Assembly (NCBI RefSeq): GCF_018224955.1
Contig: NZ_JAGTUU010000001.1
Location: 744,001-808,000 of the forward strand
Direction: 5' to 3'
Length of the DNA: 64,000 nucleotides
Source: Thetidibacter halocola
GTDB taxonomy: Bacteria > Pseudomonadota > Alphaproteobacteria > Rhodobacterales > Rhodobacteraceae
The position numbers were made by a program, and so were the translations under genes. Positions 26,310 to 34,115 of this stretch are shown piece after piece (the first letter of the stretch is position 1; every line of letters starts with the position of its first letter). A model generated the notes under the pieces. It saw nothing but the letters and a program-made list of their open reading frames with translations. It was not told the origin of the DNA and did not search any database.

Positions 26310-27521
26310 ATGCGCCATGCCTTTGCCGATTGCCTGCTGGATACCGAGACCCTGACGTTGATGCGGTCGGGCAGCCTAGTGGCGGTTGAGCCGCAGGTCT
26401 TCGACCTGATCCGCCTGCTGTTGGAAAACGCGGGCCGCGTGGTGACGCGTGACGAAATCGTGGAGCATGTCTGGAAGGGCCGCGTCGTGTCGGAGTCGGC
26501 CATCTCCGCCCGCATCGCCGCCGCGCGCAAGGCACTGGGCGACGACGGCAAGACGCAGGCGGTGATCCGCACCGTGGCGCGGCGCGGGCTGCAATGCGTG
26601 GTGCCCGTTCTCAAGACTACAACTCCGGGCGACCGCCAGGCGGAACAGGACAACGGCGCGGCGAAGCGCAGCACCGAGGACCCGCCGCGCGTCCGGTACA
26701 CGCGCAACGGCGCCGGACAGATCCTTGCCTGGACCATGTGCGGAACAGGGACACCCATCCTGAGGATCGGCGCACCTCTGGTCAACGTTTCCGATCAATG
26801 GATGCTGCCGTCGGAAAGGACCCTGATGGAGATCCTTTCGGCCAGTCACAGGCTGATTCACCTCGACGGTGTCGGCTTCGGATTGAGCGAGGCGACGGAC
26901 GAGCCCATCGATCACGTGCGCATGGTCGACGATTGCATTGCCGTGGCCGACGCCGCCGGGATCGACCGGTTTTCCTTAATGGCTGAATCGGGCGCATCGC
27001 TGATCGCGGTGCGGCTTGCCGCGCTTTACCCGGAACGCGTCGACAAGCTGGTGATGGTCGGCGGCTATGTCGACGGGCGCGCGCGGCGCGGCCAGCCGTC
27101 ACCCCCGGATCCGATCCGCGGGTTGATCGAAGAGGGCTGGAAAACCAGTGGTGGCGGCCTCGCCCTGGCCTTCATGCTCAGCTATTTCCCCGAGGGCCCC
27201 ATCGAAGACATCCAGCAGGTCGTGCTGGCCGAGCAATCGGCCGCAAGCGAAGCCCAGATGCTGAGCCTCCGCGATGCCGTGAACCATGACAGCGTTGCCG
27301 AATTCCTGCCGCGAGTGAAATGCCCTACCCTGATCGTGCAGGGCCGGGATAACGCCGTGCATCCGCTGAGCGAGGCGCGCAAGCTGGCCGCCGGTATTCC
27401 GGATGCCGAACTCGTGATCCTGAAAACCGCCAACCATGTGCCGATGCCCGGCAATGCCGTCTGGCCAGGATACATCGACGCCTTGCTCGCCTTTCTCGAT
27501 GACGCCGAACCGGGAGCATGA
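26310..27521 (+). CDS. Winged-helix regulator fused to alpha/beta-hydrolase, copy A of four
   Basis: 403 residues, no signal peptide or membrane helix. Residues 1-100 are an OmpR/CadC-type winged helix (VEPQVFDLIRLLLENAGRVV, VWKGRVVSESAISARIAAAR, IRTVARRGLQ). After a variable linker, residues 130-400 form an alpha/beta-hydrolase: nucleophile elbow AESGA (Ser227), acid in QGRDNAVHP (Asp347), histidine in ANHVPMPGN (His376). The triad looks intact, so it may either hydrolyse or just bind an ester-like ligand. ATG 26310 is set by alignment with the three paralogues, all of which begin MRHAFADC. Six bases separate it from copy B. The hydrolase half most resembles copy C. Confidence 0.88.
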   Translation: MRHAFADCLLDTETLTLMRSGSLVAVEPQVFDLIRLLLENAGRVVTRDEIVEHVWKGRVVSESAISARIAAARKALGDDGKTQAVIRTVARRGLQCVVPVLKTTTPGDRQAEQDNGAAKRSTEDPPRVRYTRNGAGQILAWTMCGTGTPILRIGAPLVNVSDQWMLPSERTLMEILSASHRLIHLDGVGFGLSEATDEPIDHVRMVDDCIAVADAAGIDRFSLMAESGASLIAVRLAALYPERVDKLVMVGGYVDGRARRGQPSPPDPIRGLIEEGWKTSGGGLALAFMLSYFPEGPIEDIQQVVLAEQSAASEAQMLSLRDAVNHDSVAEFLPRVKCPTLIVQGRDNAVHPLSEARKLAAGIPDAELVILKTANHVPMPGNAVWPGYIDALLAFLDDAEPGA

Positions 27522-27527
27522 TCGAGA

Positions 27528-28727
27528 ATGCGCCACGCCTTTGCCGATTGCCTGCTGGACACCGAAACGCTGACGCTCACACGTGCGGGCACACCCGTGC
27601 CCGTGGAGCCACAGGTCTTTGACCTGCTCCGCCTGCTGGTCGAAAACGCGGGACGCGTGGTGACCCGAGACGAGATCGTCGAGACCGTTTGGAAAGGCCG
27701 CATCGTGTCCGAGTCTGCCATCTCTGCCCGCATCGCCGCCGCGCGCAAGGCGGTGGGCTGTGACGGCAAGACCCAGGCCGTGATCCGAACCGTGGCGCGC
27801 CGTGGGCTGCAACTGACGGTTCCGGTCTCGGAACAGTCCGAACCGCCCGCCGCCCTCCCCGTCGCGCCCCAGCCAGCGCTGCAACGGATCCGCTATTGCC
27901 GGACGCCTGAGGGGCACCGGATCGCCTATGCGCTGTCGGGCAGCGGACCGCCGGTCATCCGGTCGAACCCGGTTGTCGCCTCCAACGTCGAGGCCGAGTT
28001 GAAGATCGACGCGCTGCGGGACTTCTTCGGCGCGATCTCGGCCCACAACACCCTGCTGCGCTTCGACGCGGTGGGCGTGGGCTGTTCGGACCGCGAGGGC
28101 GCGCGCATCGACCTCGACGGCCTTACGCAGCAGATCGGCCTCGTCGCCGATGCCGCCGGGATGGACCGCTTCGCTCTCTATGCCGAGTCCGGCGGAACCC
28201 ACCGCGCGATCGCCTATGCCGCGCAGAACCCCGAGCGCGTCAGCCGCCTCGTGCTCGTGGGCGGCTACGTCGACGGCCGCCTGCGCCGCGGCGGCTTCGA
28301 CGGGCCCGAACCGATCCGCGCGATGATCGAACAGGGCTGGGACACGCCGCGCGGTGGCCTGGCCGCGGGATACCTGCTCAGCTACTTCCCCGATGGCCCG
28401 CTGGAAACGGTCCGGGCCTGGGTCGACATGATGCAGACCTCGACGCCCAAGGCGTTTGCCCTAGCCAAGCGCGAATGGGTGAACAACGGGTCGATCGCCG
28501 AGTACCTATCACGGGTCCGCTGCCCGACCCTGGTCGTTCATGCCCGCCACGACGCCGTACACCCTCTGTCGGAGGCGCAGAAACTCGCCGCCGGCATCGC
28601 CCAGGCCGAACTCGTGGTGCTGGACAGCGGCAACCACATGCCCCTGCCCGGCACTCCGGTCTACGAGCCGTTCCTGGAAACCCTGCTGGCGTTCCTGGCC
28701 GAGGACGACATAGGGGGCGCGGTCTAG
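27528..28727 (+). CDS. Winged-helix regulator fused to alpha/beta-hydrolase, copy B of four
   Basis: 399 residues, same two-domain plan. The winged helix is nearly identical to that of copy C: 117 of 119 bases match between 27597-27715 and 28798-28916. The hydrolase domain is distinct: nucleophile AESGG, acid HARHDAVHP, histidine GNHMPLPGT, and an EAELKIDALRDFFGAISAHN cap region unlike A and C. It starts 6 bases after copy A and ends 1 base before copy C, so it belongs to the same transcript. Ligand and DNA target unknown. Confidence 0.88.
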   Translation: MRHAFADCLLDTETLTLTRAGTPVPVEPQVFDLLRLLVENAGRVVTRDEIVETVWKGRIVSESAISARIAAARKAVGCDGKTQAVIRTVARRGLQLTVPVSEQSEPPAALPVAPQPALQRIRYCRTPEGHRIAYALSGSGPPVIRSNPVVASNVEAELKIDALRDFFGAISAHNTLLRFDAVGVGCSDREGARIDLDGLTQQIGLVADAAGMDRFALYAESGGTHRAIAYAAQNPERVSRLVLVGGYVDGRLRRGGFDGPEPIRAMIEQGWDTPRGGLAAGYLLSYFPDGPLETVRAWVDMMQTSTPKAFALAKREWVNNGSIAEYLSRVRCPTLVVHARHDAVHPLSEAQKLAAGIAQAELVVLDSGNHMPLPGTPVYEPFLETLLAFLAEDDIGGAV

Positions 28728-28728
28728 G

Positions 28729-29937
28729 ATGCGCCACGCCTTCGCCGATTGCCTGCTGGACACGGAAACCCTGACGCTGACTCGCGCAGGCAGCGCGGTG
28801 CCCGTGGAGCCGCAGGTCTTTGACCTGCTCCGCCTGCTGGTCGAAAACGCAGGACGCGTGGTGACCCGAGACGAGATCGTCGAGACCGTTTGGAAAGGCC
28901 GCATCGTGTCCGAGTCCGCCATCTCCGCCCGCATCGCGGCGGTGCGCAAGGCGGTGGGAGACGACGGCAAGACCCAGGCCGTGATCCGCACCGTGGCGCG
29001 GCGCGGACTGCAGATGGTGGCGGAGGTGCACGACGCAGCCGAGCCAGCCACGCCGCCCGCGCCGCAGGCGCAACCACCTCGGACCACGGCCGCGCCGCAC
29101 GTGCGCTACACCCGCAACGGCGAGGGCCATACCCTGGCCTGGACCGCCACCGGAACGGGTCCACCGGTGCTGCGCATCGGCGCGCCCTTCATCAATATCG
29201 TGCAGCAATGGACCTTTCCGCTCGAACGCGCCGTGATCGAGACGGTTTCGGCCCGTCACCGGCTGGTGCGCTTCGACGGTGCGGGGTTCGGGCTGAGCGA
29301 GGAGATCGCCGAATCCTTCGAACTCATGCGCCTCGTCGGCGACTGTCTGGCAGTGGCGGATGCCGCGGGGCTGGACCGCTTCGCCTTCATGGCCGAGTCC
29401 GGCGCCTCGCAGATCGCCGTGCGACTCGCCGCCCTCTGCCCGGAACGCATCAGCAAGCTGGTGCTCGTCGGCGGCTATGTCGACGGGCGGGCGCGGCGAG
29501 ATCCTTCGCCGCCGCCCGACCCGATCCGCGGCCTCATCGAGGAAGGCTGGAAGACGCGCGGCAGCGGCCTCGCGCTGGCCTACCAGCTGAGCTACTTCCC
29601 CGAAGGTCCGATGGACGCGCTGCACGAACTGGCGAAGCTCGAGCAGGTGGCAATAACCGAGACCATGATTCTTGACATGCGGGACAAGGTGAACAACGAC
29701 AGCATCGCCGAGTTCCTGCCCCGCGTGCGCTGCCCGACCTTGATCATCCAGGGCCGCGACAACGCCGTGCACCCGCTGGGCGAGGCGCGCAAGCTGGCCG
29801 CCGGCATCCCGGACTCGCAGCTGGTGGTGCTGGACACCGCCAACCACGTGCCCCTGCCCGGCAATGCCGTCTGGCCGAACTACATCGAGACCCTGCTCGC
29901 CTTCCTCTCCGAGAACGCGCAAGGGGGGGATGGCTGA
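28729..29937 (+). CDS. Winged-helix regulator fused to alpha/beta-hydrolase, copy C of four
   Basis: 402 residues. Winged helix as in the other copies (only A-to-V and a few changes in the recognition helix region, SAISARIAAVRKAVG). The linker is Pro/Ala-rich (about residues 105-125). Hydrolase: AESGASQIAVRLA, QGRDNAVHPLGEARKLAAG, ANHVPLPGNAVW; very close to copy A in this half. Starts directly after the copy B stop and is followed by copy D after one base. A GGGGGGG ribosome site for copy D lies inside its last codons. Confidence 0.88.
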   Translation: MRHAFADCLLDTETLTLTRAGSAVPVEPQVFDLLRLLVENAGRVVTRDEIVETVWKGRIVSESAISARIAAVRKAVGDDGKTQAVIRTVARRGLQMVAEVHDAAEPATPPAPQAQPPRTTAAPHVRYTRNGEGHTLAWTATGTGPPVLRIGAPFINIVQQWTFPLERAVIETVSARHRLVRFDGAGFGLSEEIAESFELMRLVGDCLAVADAAGLDRFAFMAESGASQIAVRLAALCPERISKLVLVGGYVDGRARRDPSPPPDPIRGLIEEGWKTRGSGLALAYQLSYFPEGPMDALHELAKLEQVAITETMILDMRDKVNNDSIAEFLPRVRCPTLIIQGRDNAVHPLGEARKLAAGIPDSQLVVLDTANHVPLPGNAVWPNYIETLLAFLSENAQGGDG

Positions 29938-29938
29938 C

Positions 29939-31114
29939 ATGCGCCACGCCTTCGCCGACTGCATCCTCGACACTGAGACCCTGACGCTGCACCGCAAGGG
30001 TCAGGCGGTATCGGTGGAACCACAGGTCTTCGACCTGATCCGCCTGCTGGTAGAGAACGCGGAACGCGTGGTGACGCGCGACGAGATCATCGAGACGGTC
30101 TGGAAAGGCCGCATCGTGTCGGAGTCGGCCTTTTCCGCCCGCATCGCCGCCGCCCGCAAGGCTGTTGGCGACGACGGCAAGGCGCAGACCGTAATCCGCA
30201 CCGTCGCCAGACGTGGGTTGCAGATGGTCGCCCCGGTCACGCCAGGGACCAGCGCAGCTTCGCCCCCCCTGGTCCCGAACCGGACGGCGACGCCCCGCCT
30301 GCGCTACACGCACAGCGACTCGGGAGAGGCGCTGGCCTGGGCCGCGAACGGCGATGGACCGCCCGTCGTCTATTGTGGCTACAGCCAGACCGACGTGGAA
30401 CTCGACTGGCACTGCGCCGCCTTCCGCCCGCTTTTCGACGCACTGGGGACCAGGCATCGCCTTCTACGCTATGATCCAATCGGCACCGGTCGCTCTGACC
30501 TGAGCCTGAAAGATGTCGATTTCGGCCGCGAAGCCGAAGACCTGCGCGCCGTCGCCGATGCCGCCGGGCTGGACCGCTTCGCGCTGTTTTCGCAAAGCGG
30601 CGGCTGCCTGACGGCAATCCGCTTTGCCGCGCAGTATCCCGACCGCGTCACCCGGCTCGTCATCAATGGCGGCTACGCCCAAGGCCGCTCGCGGCGCGAA
30701 GATTCGCACGGAACCGAAACAATTCGCGGCCTGATCGCAGACGGCTGGAACAAGCCGGAAAGCAGCTTCGCGCTGGCCTTCTCGCTGCTCTACTTGCCCG
30801 AAGGTCCGCTCCAAATGGCGGAGGAAATGGTCGCGCTGATGCGCCGGGCCTGCCCGACGGAAAACATGCTGCGCTTCCGCGATGCGGTGAACGACGCGGA
30901 CGTGACCGATGTGCTCCCCCGCATCGCGTGCCCTACGCTGATCCTGCACAGCCGCCACGACACCGTTCACCCGCTGGCGCAGGCGCAGAAACTGGCCATG
31001 GGCATTCCAGGCGCCGAACTCGCCATCCTGGAAACCGCAAACCACGTGCCGCTGCCCGGCAACCCGGTCTGGGAAGACTTCCTCGCGCTGCTGCTGGACT
31101 TTCTTCCCGAGTGA
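29939..31114 (+). CDS. Winged-helix regulator fused to alpha/beta-hydrolase, copy D of four
   Basis: 391 residues, the most diverged copy. The winged helix has SAFSARIAAARKAVG and GKAQTVIRTVARRG. The hydrolase has nucleophile SQSGG in place of AESG, acid HSRHDTVHP and histidine ANHVPLPGN. The cap differs (YCGYSQTDVELDWHCAAFRP). ATG 29939 is chosen by homology; an in-frame ATG at 29930 would add three residues and overlap copy C. It is the last gene of the four-gene array, followed after 30 bases by a dispersed repeat. Confidence 0.86.
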   Translation: MRHAFADCILDTETLTLHRKGQAVSVEPQVFDLIRLLVENAERVVTRDEIIETVWKGRIVSESAFSARIAAARKAVGDDGKAQTVIRTVARRGLQMVAPVTPGTSAASPPLVPNRTATPRLRYTHSDSGEALAWAANGDGPPVVYCGYSQTDVELDWHCAAFRPLFDALGTRHRLLRYDPIGTGRSDLSLKDVDFGREAEDLRAVADAAGLDRFALFSQSGGCLTAIRFAAQYPDRVTRLVINGGYAQGRSRREDSHGTETIRGLIADGWNKPESSFALAFSLLYLPEGPLQMAEEMVALMRRACPTENMLRFRDAVNDADVTDVLPRIACPTLILHSRHDTVHPLAQAQKLAMGIPGAELAILETANHVPLPGNPVWEDFLALLLDFLPE

Positions 31115-31144
31115 ACGCACCACGGTATCGAGAACCCGCCGCCC

Positions 31145-31190
31145 CTTCATCTTGCCCGACGAACTCCGGGGGGCGCGGGGGGCTGGCCCC
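31145..31190 (-). repeat. Dispersed 3'-end repeat, copy 2 (reverse orientation, partly degenerate)
   Basis: CTTCATCTTGCC followed by ACTCCGGGGGG (31145-31173), then GGGGC-TG-GCCCC (31179-31190). It is the reverse complement of the element behind the RND pump and, unlike other copies, points against both neighbouring genes; the hairpin part is eroded. Confidence 0.55.
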
Positions 31191-31252
31191 TCGCATCCCG
31201 GCGCTTGCCACGGGCGGTCCGCGCGATATTGTCCGCCCCAAAGGAGACCGGC

Positions 31253-33025
31253 ATGTTCCAGCGCTTCACCGAAACCGCCTCGCCGCAACCCGGCCCCGCG
31301 CGCCTCGCCGCGCTGCGCGCCGAACTCGACAGGGAGGGGCTCGACGGGTTCATCATCCCGCGCGCCGACGCGCATCAGGGCGAATATGTCGCCCCCCGCG
31401 ACGAGCGGCTGTCCTGGCTCACCGGCTTTACCGGTTCGGCGGGCTGGTGCGTGGCGCTGCGCGACCGCGCGGGCGTGTTCGTCGACGGGCGCTATCGCGT
31501 GCAGGTGAAACGCCAGGTGGCCGATGTCTTCACGCCCGTGGACTGGCCGGAAACCAGCCTGGCCGACTGGATCGGTCAGGCCCTGCCTTCTGGCGCCGTG
31601 GGCTTCGACCCATGGCTGCTCAGCGTCGAACAGTTTCGCGGCCTGACCGACAAGCTGGACGGCGTCGAGATCCGCCGCTGCGCCAACCTGGTCGACCGGA
31701 TCTGGGCCGACCAGCCCGCGCCGCCTTGCGGCAAGGTCATCGTCCAGCCCGTCGACCTCGCCGGCGAGGCGCATGGCGACAAGATCGCGCGCCTTGCCGC
31801 CGACCTGGGCAAGGCGCGCGGCGCGATCCTCACCCTGCCCGACAGCATCGCCTGGCTGCTGAACATCCGTGGCAGCGACATCCCGCGCAACCCGGTGCCG
31901 CATGGTTTTGCCATCCTGCACGCGGATGCCACGGTCGACCTGTTCATGGACCCGGCCAAGCTGACCGACCTGGGCGACCACCTGGGCGCACGCGTGCGCT
32001 GCCATGCCCCCGACGCCTTCGCCGGCGCGGTCGCCGCGCTGGAGGGGCCAGTGCGGATCGACCCGGCCTCGTGCCCGGTGGCGGTGGCCGACGCGCTGGC
32101 CGGCAAACCTGTCGAGGCACCCGATCCCTGCCTTCTGCCCAAGGCGCGAAAAAACACTGTGGAACTGGACGGCGCCCGCGCCGCCCATCTGCGCGACGCC
32201 GCGGCGATGGTCCGTTTCCTCGCCTGGCTAGACGCCACGGCGCCCGGCACCCTGACCGAGATCGCAGTGGTCAAGCGGCTCGAAGAGGAACGCCGCGCCA
32301 CCAATGCCCTGCGCGACATCAGCTTCGAGACCATCGCCGGCAGCGGCCCCGACGGCGCGATCGTGCATTACCGGGTGACCGAGGCGACAGACCGGCCGCT
32401 GGCCTCGGGCGAATTGCTGTTGGTCGACTCGGGCGGGCAATACGTGGACGGCACCACCGACATCACCCGCACCATCGCTATCGGCCCCGCGGGCGACGCG
32501 GAACGCGACGCCTTTACCCGCGTCCTCAAGGGCGTGATCGCCCTCTCGCGGCTGCGCTTCCCCGAGGGGCTCGCCGGGCGCGACATCGACCCGTTCGCGC
32601 GCCTGGCCCTGTGGGAGGCCGGGCTCGACTATGGCCACGGCACCGGGCACGGCGTCGGCGCCTACCTGTCGGTGCACGAAGGCCCCGCGCGCATCGCCCG
32701 CACCGGCACCGTGCCGCTGGAACCGGGCATGATCCTGTCGAACGAACCCGGCTTCTACCGCGAGGGCGCTTTCGGCATCCGCATCGAGAACCTGATCGTC
32801 GTGCAGGAGGCGCCCCCCCTTCCGGGCCAGACCGTGCCGCGGATGCTGTCCTTCGAGACGCTGACCCTTGTGCCCATCGACCTTCGCCTGATCGACCCCG
32901 AACTGCTGACCACGGCCGAACGCGAGTGGCTGAACGCCTATCACGCCACCGTCGCGAAAAGGGTCGGGCCATTGGTCGAGGGACCCGCGCAGGAGTGGCT
33001 AAAGGCCGCGTGCCGGGCCATCTGA
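31253..33025 (+). CDS. Xaa-Pro aminopeptidase (M24B family)
   Basis: A 590-residue cytosolic metallopeptidase of the large three-domain aminopeptidase P type. The two N-terminal creatinase-like domains (IIPRADAHQGEYVAPRDERL) precede a pita-bread catalytic domain. Metal ligands are visible as DSGGQYVDGTTDITRT (two Asp), the His in GHGTGHGVG, NEPGFY (Glu) and RIENL (Glu). It removes the first residue from peptides with Pro in second position. ATG 31253 follows AAGGAGACC. It is separated from the regulator array by the copy 2 repeat and need not be functionally linked. Confidence 0.95.
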   Translation: MFQRFTETASPQPGPARLAALRAELDREGLDGFIIPRADAHQGEYVAPRDERLSWLTGFTGSAGWCVALRDRAGVFVDGRYRVQVKRQVADVFTPVDWPETSLADWIGQALPSGAVGFDPWLLSVEQFRGLTDKLDGVEIRRCANLVDRIWADQPAPPCGKVIVQPVDLAGEAHGDKIARLAADLGKARGAILTLPDSIAWLLNIRGSDIPRNPVPHGFAILHADATVDLFMDPAKLTDLGDHLGARVRCHAPDAFAGAVAALEGPVRIDPASCPVAVADALAGKPVEAPDPCLLPKARKNTVELDGARAAHLRDAAAMVRFLAWLDATAPGTLTEIAVVKRLEEERRATNALRDISFETIAGSGPDGAIVHYRVTEATDRPLASGELLLVDSGGQYVDGTTDITRTIAIGPAGDAERDAFTRVLKGVIALSRLRFPEGLAGRDIDPFARLALWEAGLDYGHGTGHGVGAYLSVHEGPARIARTGTVPLEPGMILSNEPGFYREGAFGIRIENLIVVQEAPPLPGQTVPRMLSFETLTLVPIDLRLIDPELLTTAEREWLNAYHATVAKRVGPLVEGPAQEWLKAACRAI

Positions 33026-33079
33026 CTTGAAACCGTCATGAAAGCCGTGTCTTACAGGGCCGAACGATTGGGGGATACC

Positions 33080-33421
33080 ATGAACACCATCACCATCCGT
33101 CCCGCCGAGGGGACCTGGGTCGTCCGCGCCGGCGGTGCCGTCATCGGCGAAAGCAGCCGCGCGCTGGAACTGACGGTCGGCGACGCGCCGTTCGTCATCT
33201 ATTTCCCGCGTGAGGATATCGCGATGGCGTTTCTGGACCATAGCGAACACAAGACCACCGATCCGCAGCTTGGCGAGGCGAGCCATTTCTCGATCATGTC
33301 CAAATCGCACACCTACCGGAACGCCGTCTGGTCCTACGAGGCGCCCAATGCAGCGGCGGCACAGATCGCGGGTTATCTGGCTTTCGCCGTGCAGGAGGGC
33401 GTGGCTGTCGAGCAGGTCTGA
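33080..33421 (+). CDS. DUF427 domain protein
   Basis: A 113-residue protein that matches the DUF427 family: WVVRAGGAVIGESSRALEL, PFVIYFPREDIAMAFLDHSEH, and YEAPNAAAAQIAGYLAFAVQEGV. The family is small, soluble and all-beta; function is unknown. ATG 33080 is chosen (GGGGG site 8-10 bases upstream); ATG 33038 in frame is an alternative that would add 14 residues. Confidence 0.88.
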   Translation: MNTITIRPAEGTWVVRAGGAVIGESSRALELTVGDAPFVIYFPREDIAMAFLDHSEHKTTDPQLGEASHFSIMSKSHTYRNAVWSYEAPNAAAAQIAGYLAFAVQEGVAVEQV

Positions 33422-33557
33422 TCGGCCGCGCGCGCCGCACGAAGGGCAAAGGCGAGCTTGAAACGCCTATTTCTCGCAGTAATTGTGCCGCGAACAAATC
33501 GCTTGCCTTGAATGTCGAACGCTCCATACGCTTGCGCAGGAACGCAGGGAATTGCGC

Positions 33558-34112
33558 ATGGAGTATCGCAAGTCAGTGGCGATTTGCCACCTGAGCGAAC
33601 TGGTCAACGCATCCACCGATCCCCTTGATCTGGCGGCGTCGACCTTCCGGCATTTGCATGACCGGCTGGGTTATCGCCGGGCTGGCATCCTGCTGCTGCG
33701 AGAGGGCGCATCGCGACCGCAGGTCTATGCAAGATGCCCCGGCACCCTGACCGAGGCCGAGGCAACGGCCGAGATGGATCGCGTCGATGCGCTGTTGCGG
33801 ACCGAACGCCCGGGTGTCGTTTCGATGGTGCTCGACTCGCACCGGCCGATGGTGGTGAACGACGTCAGCGACCAGATCCCATACCTTGCCGCCGATCCGG
33901 CGATGCGGTCCGAGGCCTGTTTCCCGCTCTGCGCCGACAACCGATGTTTCGGCGTGTTCGACGTGGAATCCGAGGAAACGGACAAGTTCGACTGGGACGA
34001 TTTCACCCTGCTCTCGGCGATCACCGCGCAGATCGGCCAGATGCTGGCCCGGCACTGGCCCGCGGTGGATGCCAGGCTGGCGGCGCGGCAGGCAGGCATG
34101 ACCCCCTGCTGA
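33558..34112 (+). CDS. GAF-domain sensor protein
   Basis: A 184-residue cytoplasmic protein made of one GAF domain (about residues 10-165): LGYRRAGILLLREG, VVSMVLDSHRPMVVNDVSD, SEACFPLCADNRCFGVFDVES, FDWDDFTLLSAITAQIGQML. It resembles GAF proteins related to free-methionine sulfoxide reductase, but the CGTAA-type cysteine of that enzyme is not seen, so a ligand-sensing role is more likely. ATG 33558 has an AGGGA site; an upstream TTG frame is unlikely. Convergent with the ClC gene, 3 bases apart. Confidence 0.75.
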   Translation: MEYRKSVAICHLSELVNASTDPLDLAASTFRHLHDRLGYRRAGILLLREGASRPQVYARCPGTLTEAEATAEMDRVDALLRTERPGVVSMVLDSHRPMVVNDVSDQIPYLAADPAMRSEACFPLCADNRCFGVFDVESEETDKFDWDDFTLLSAITAQIGQMLARHWPAVDARLAARQAGMTPC

Positions 34113-34115
34113 GGG

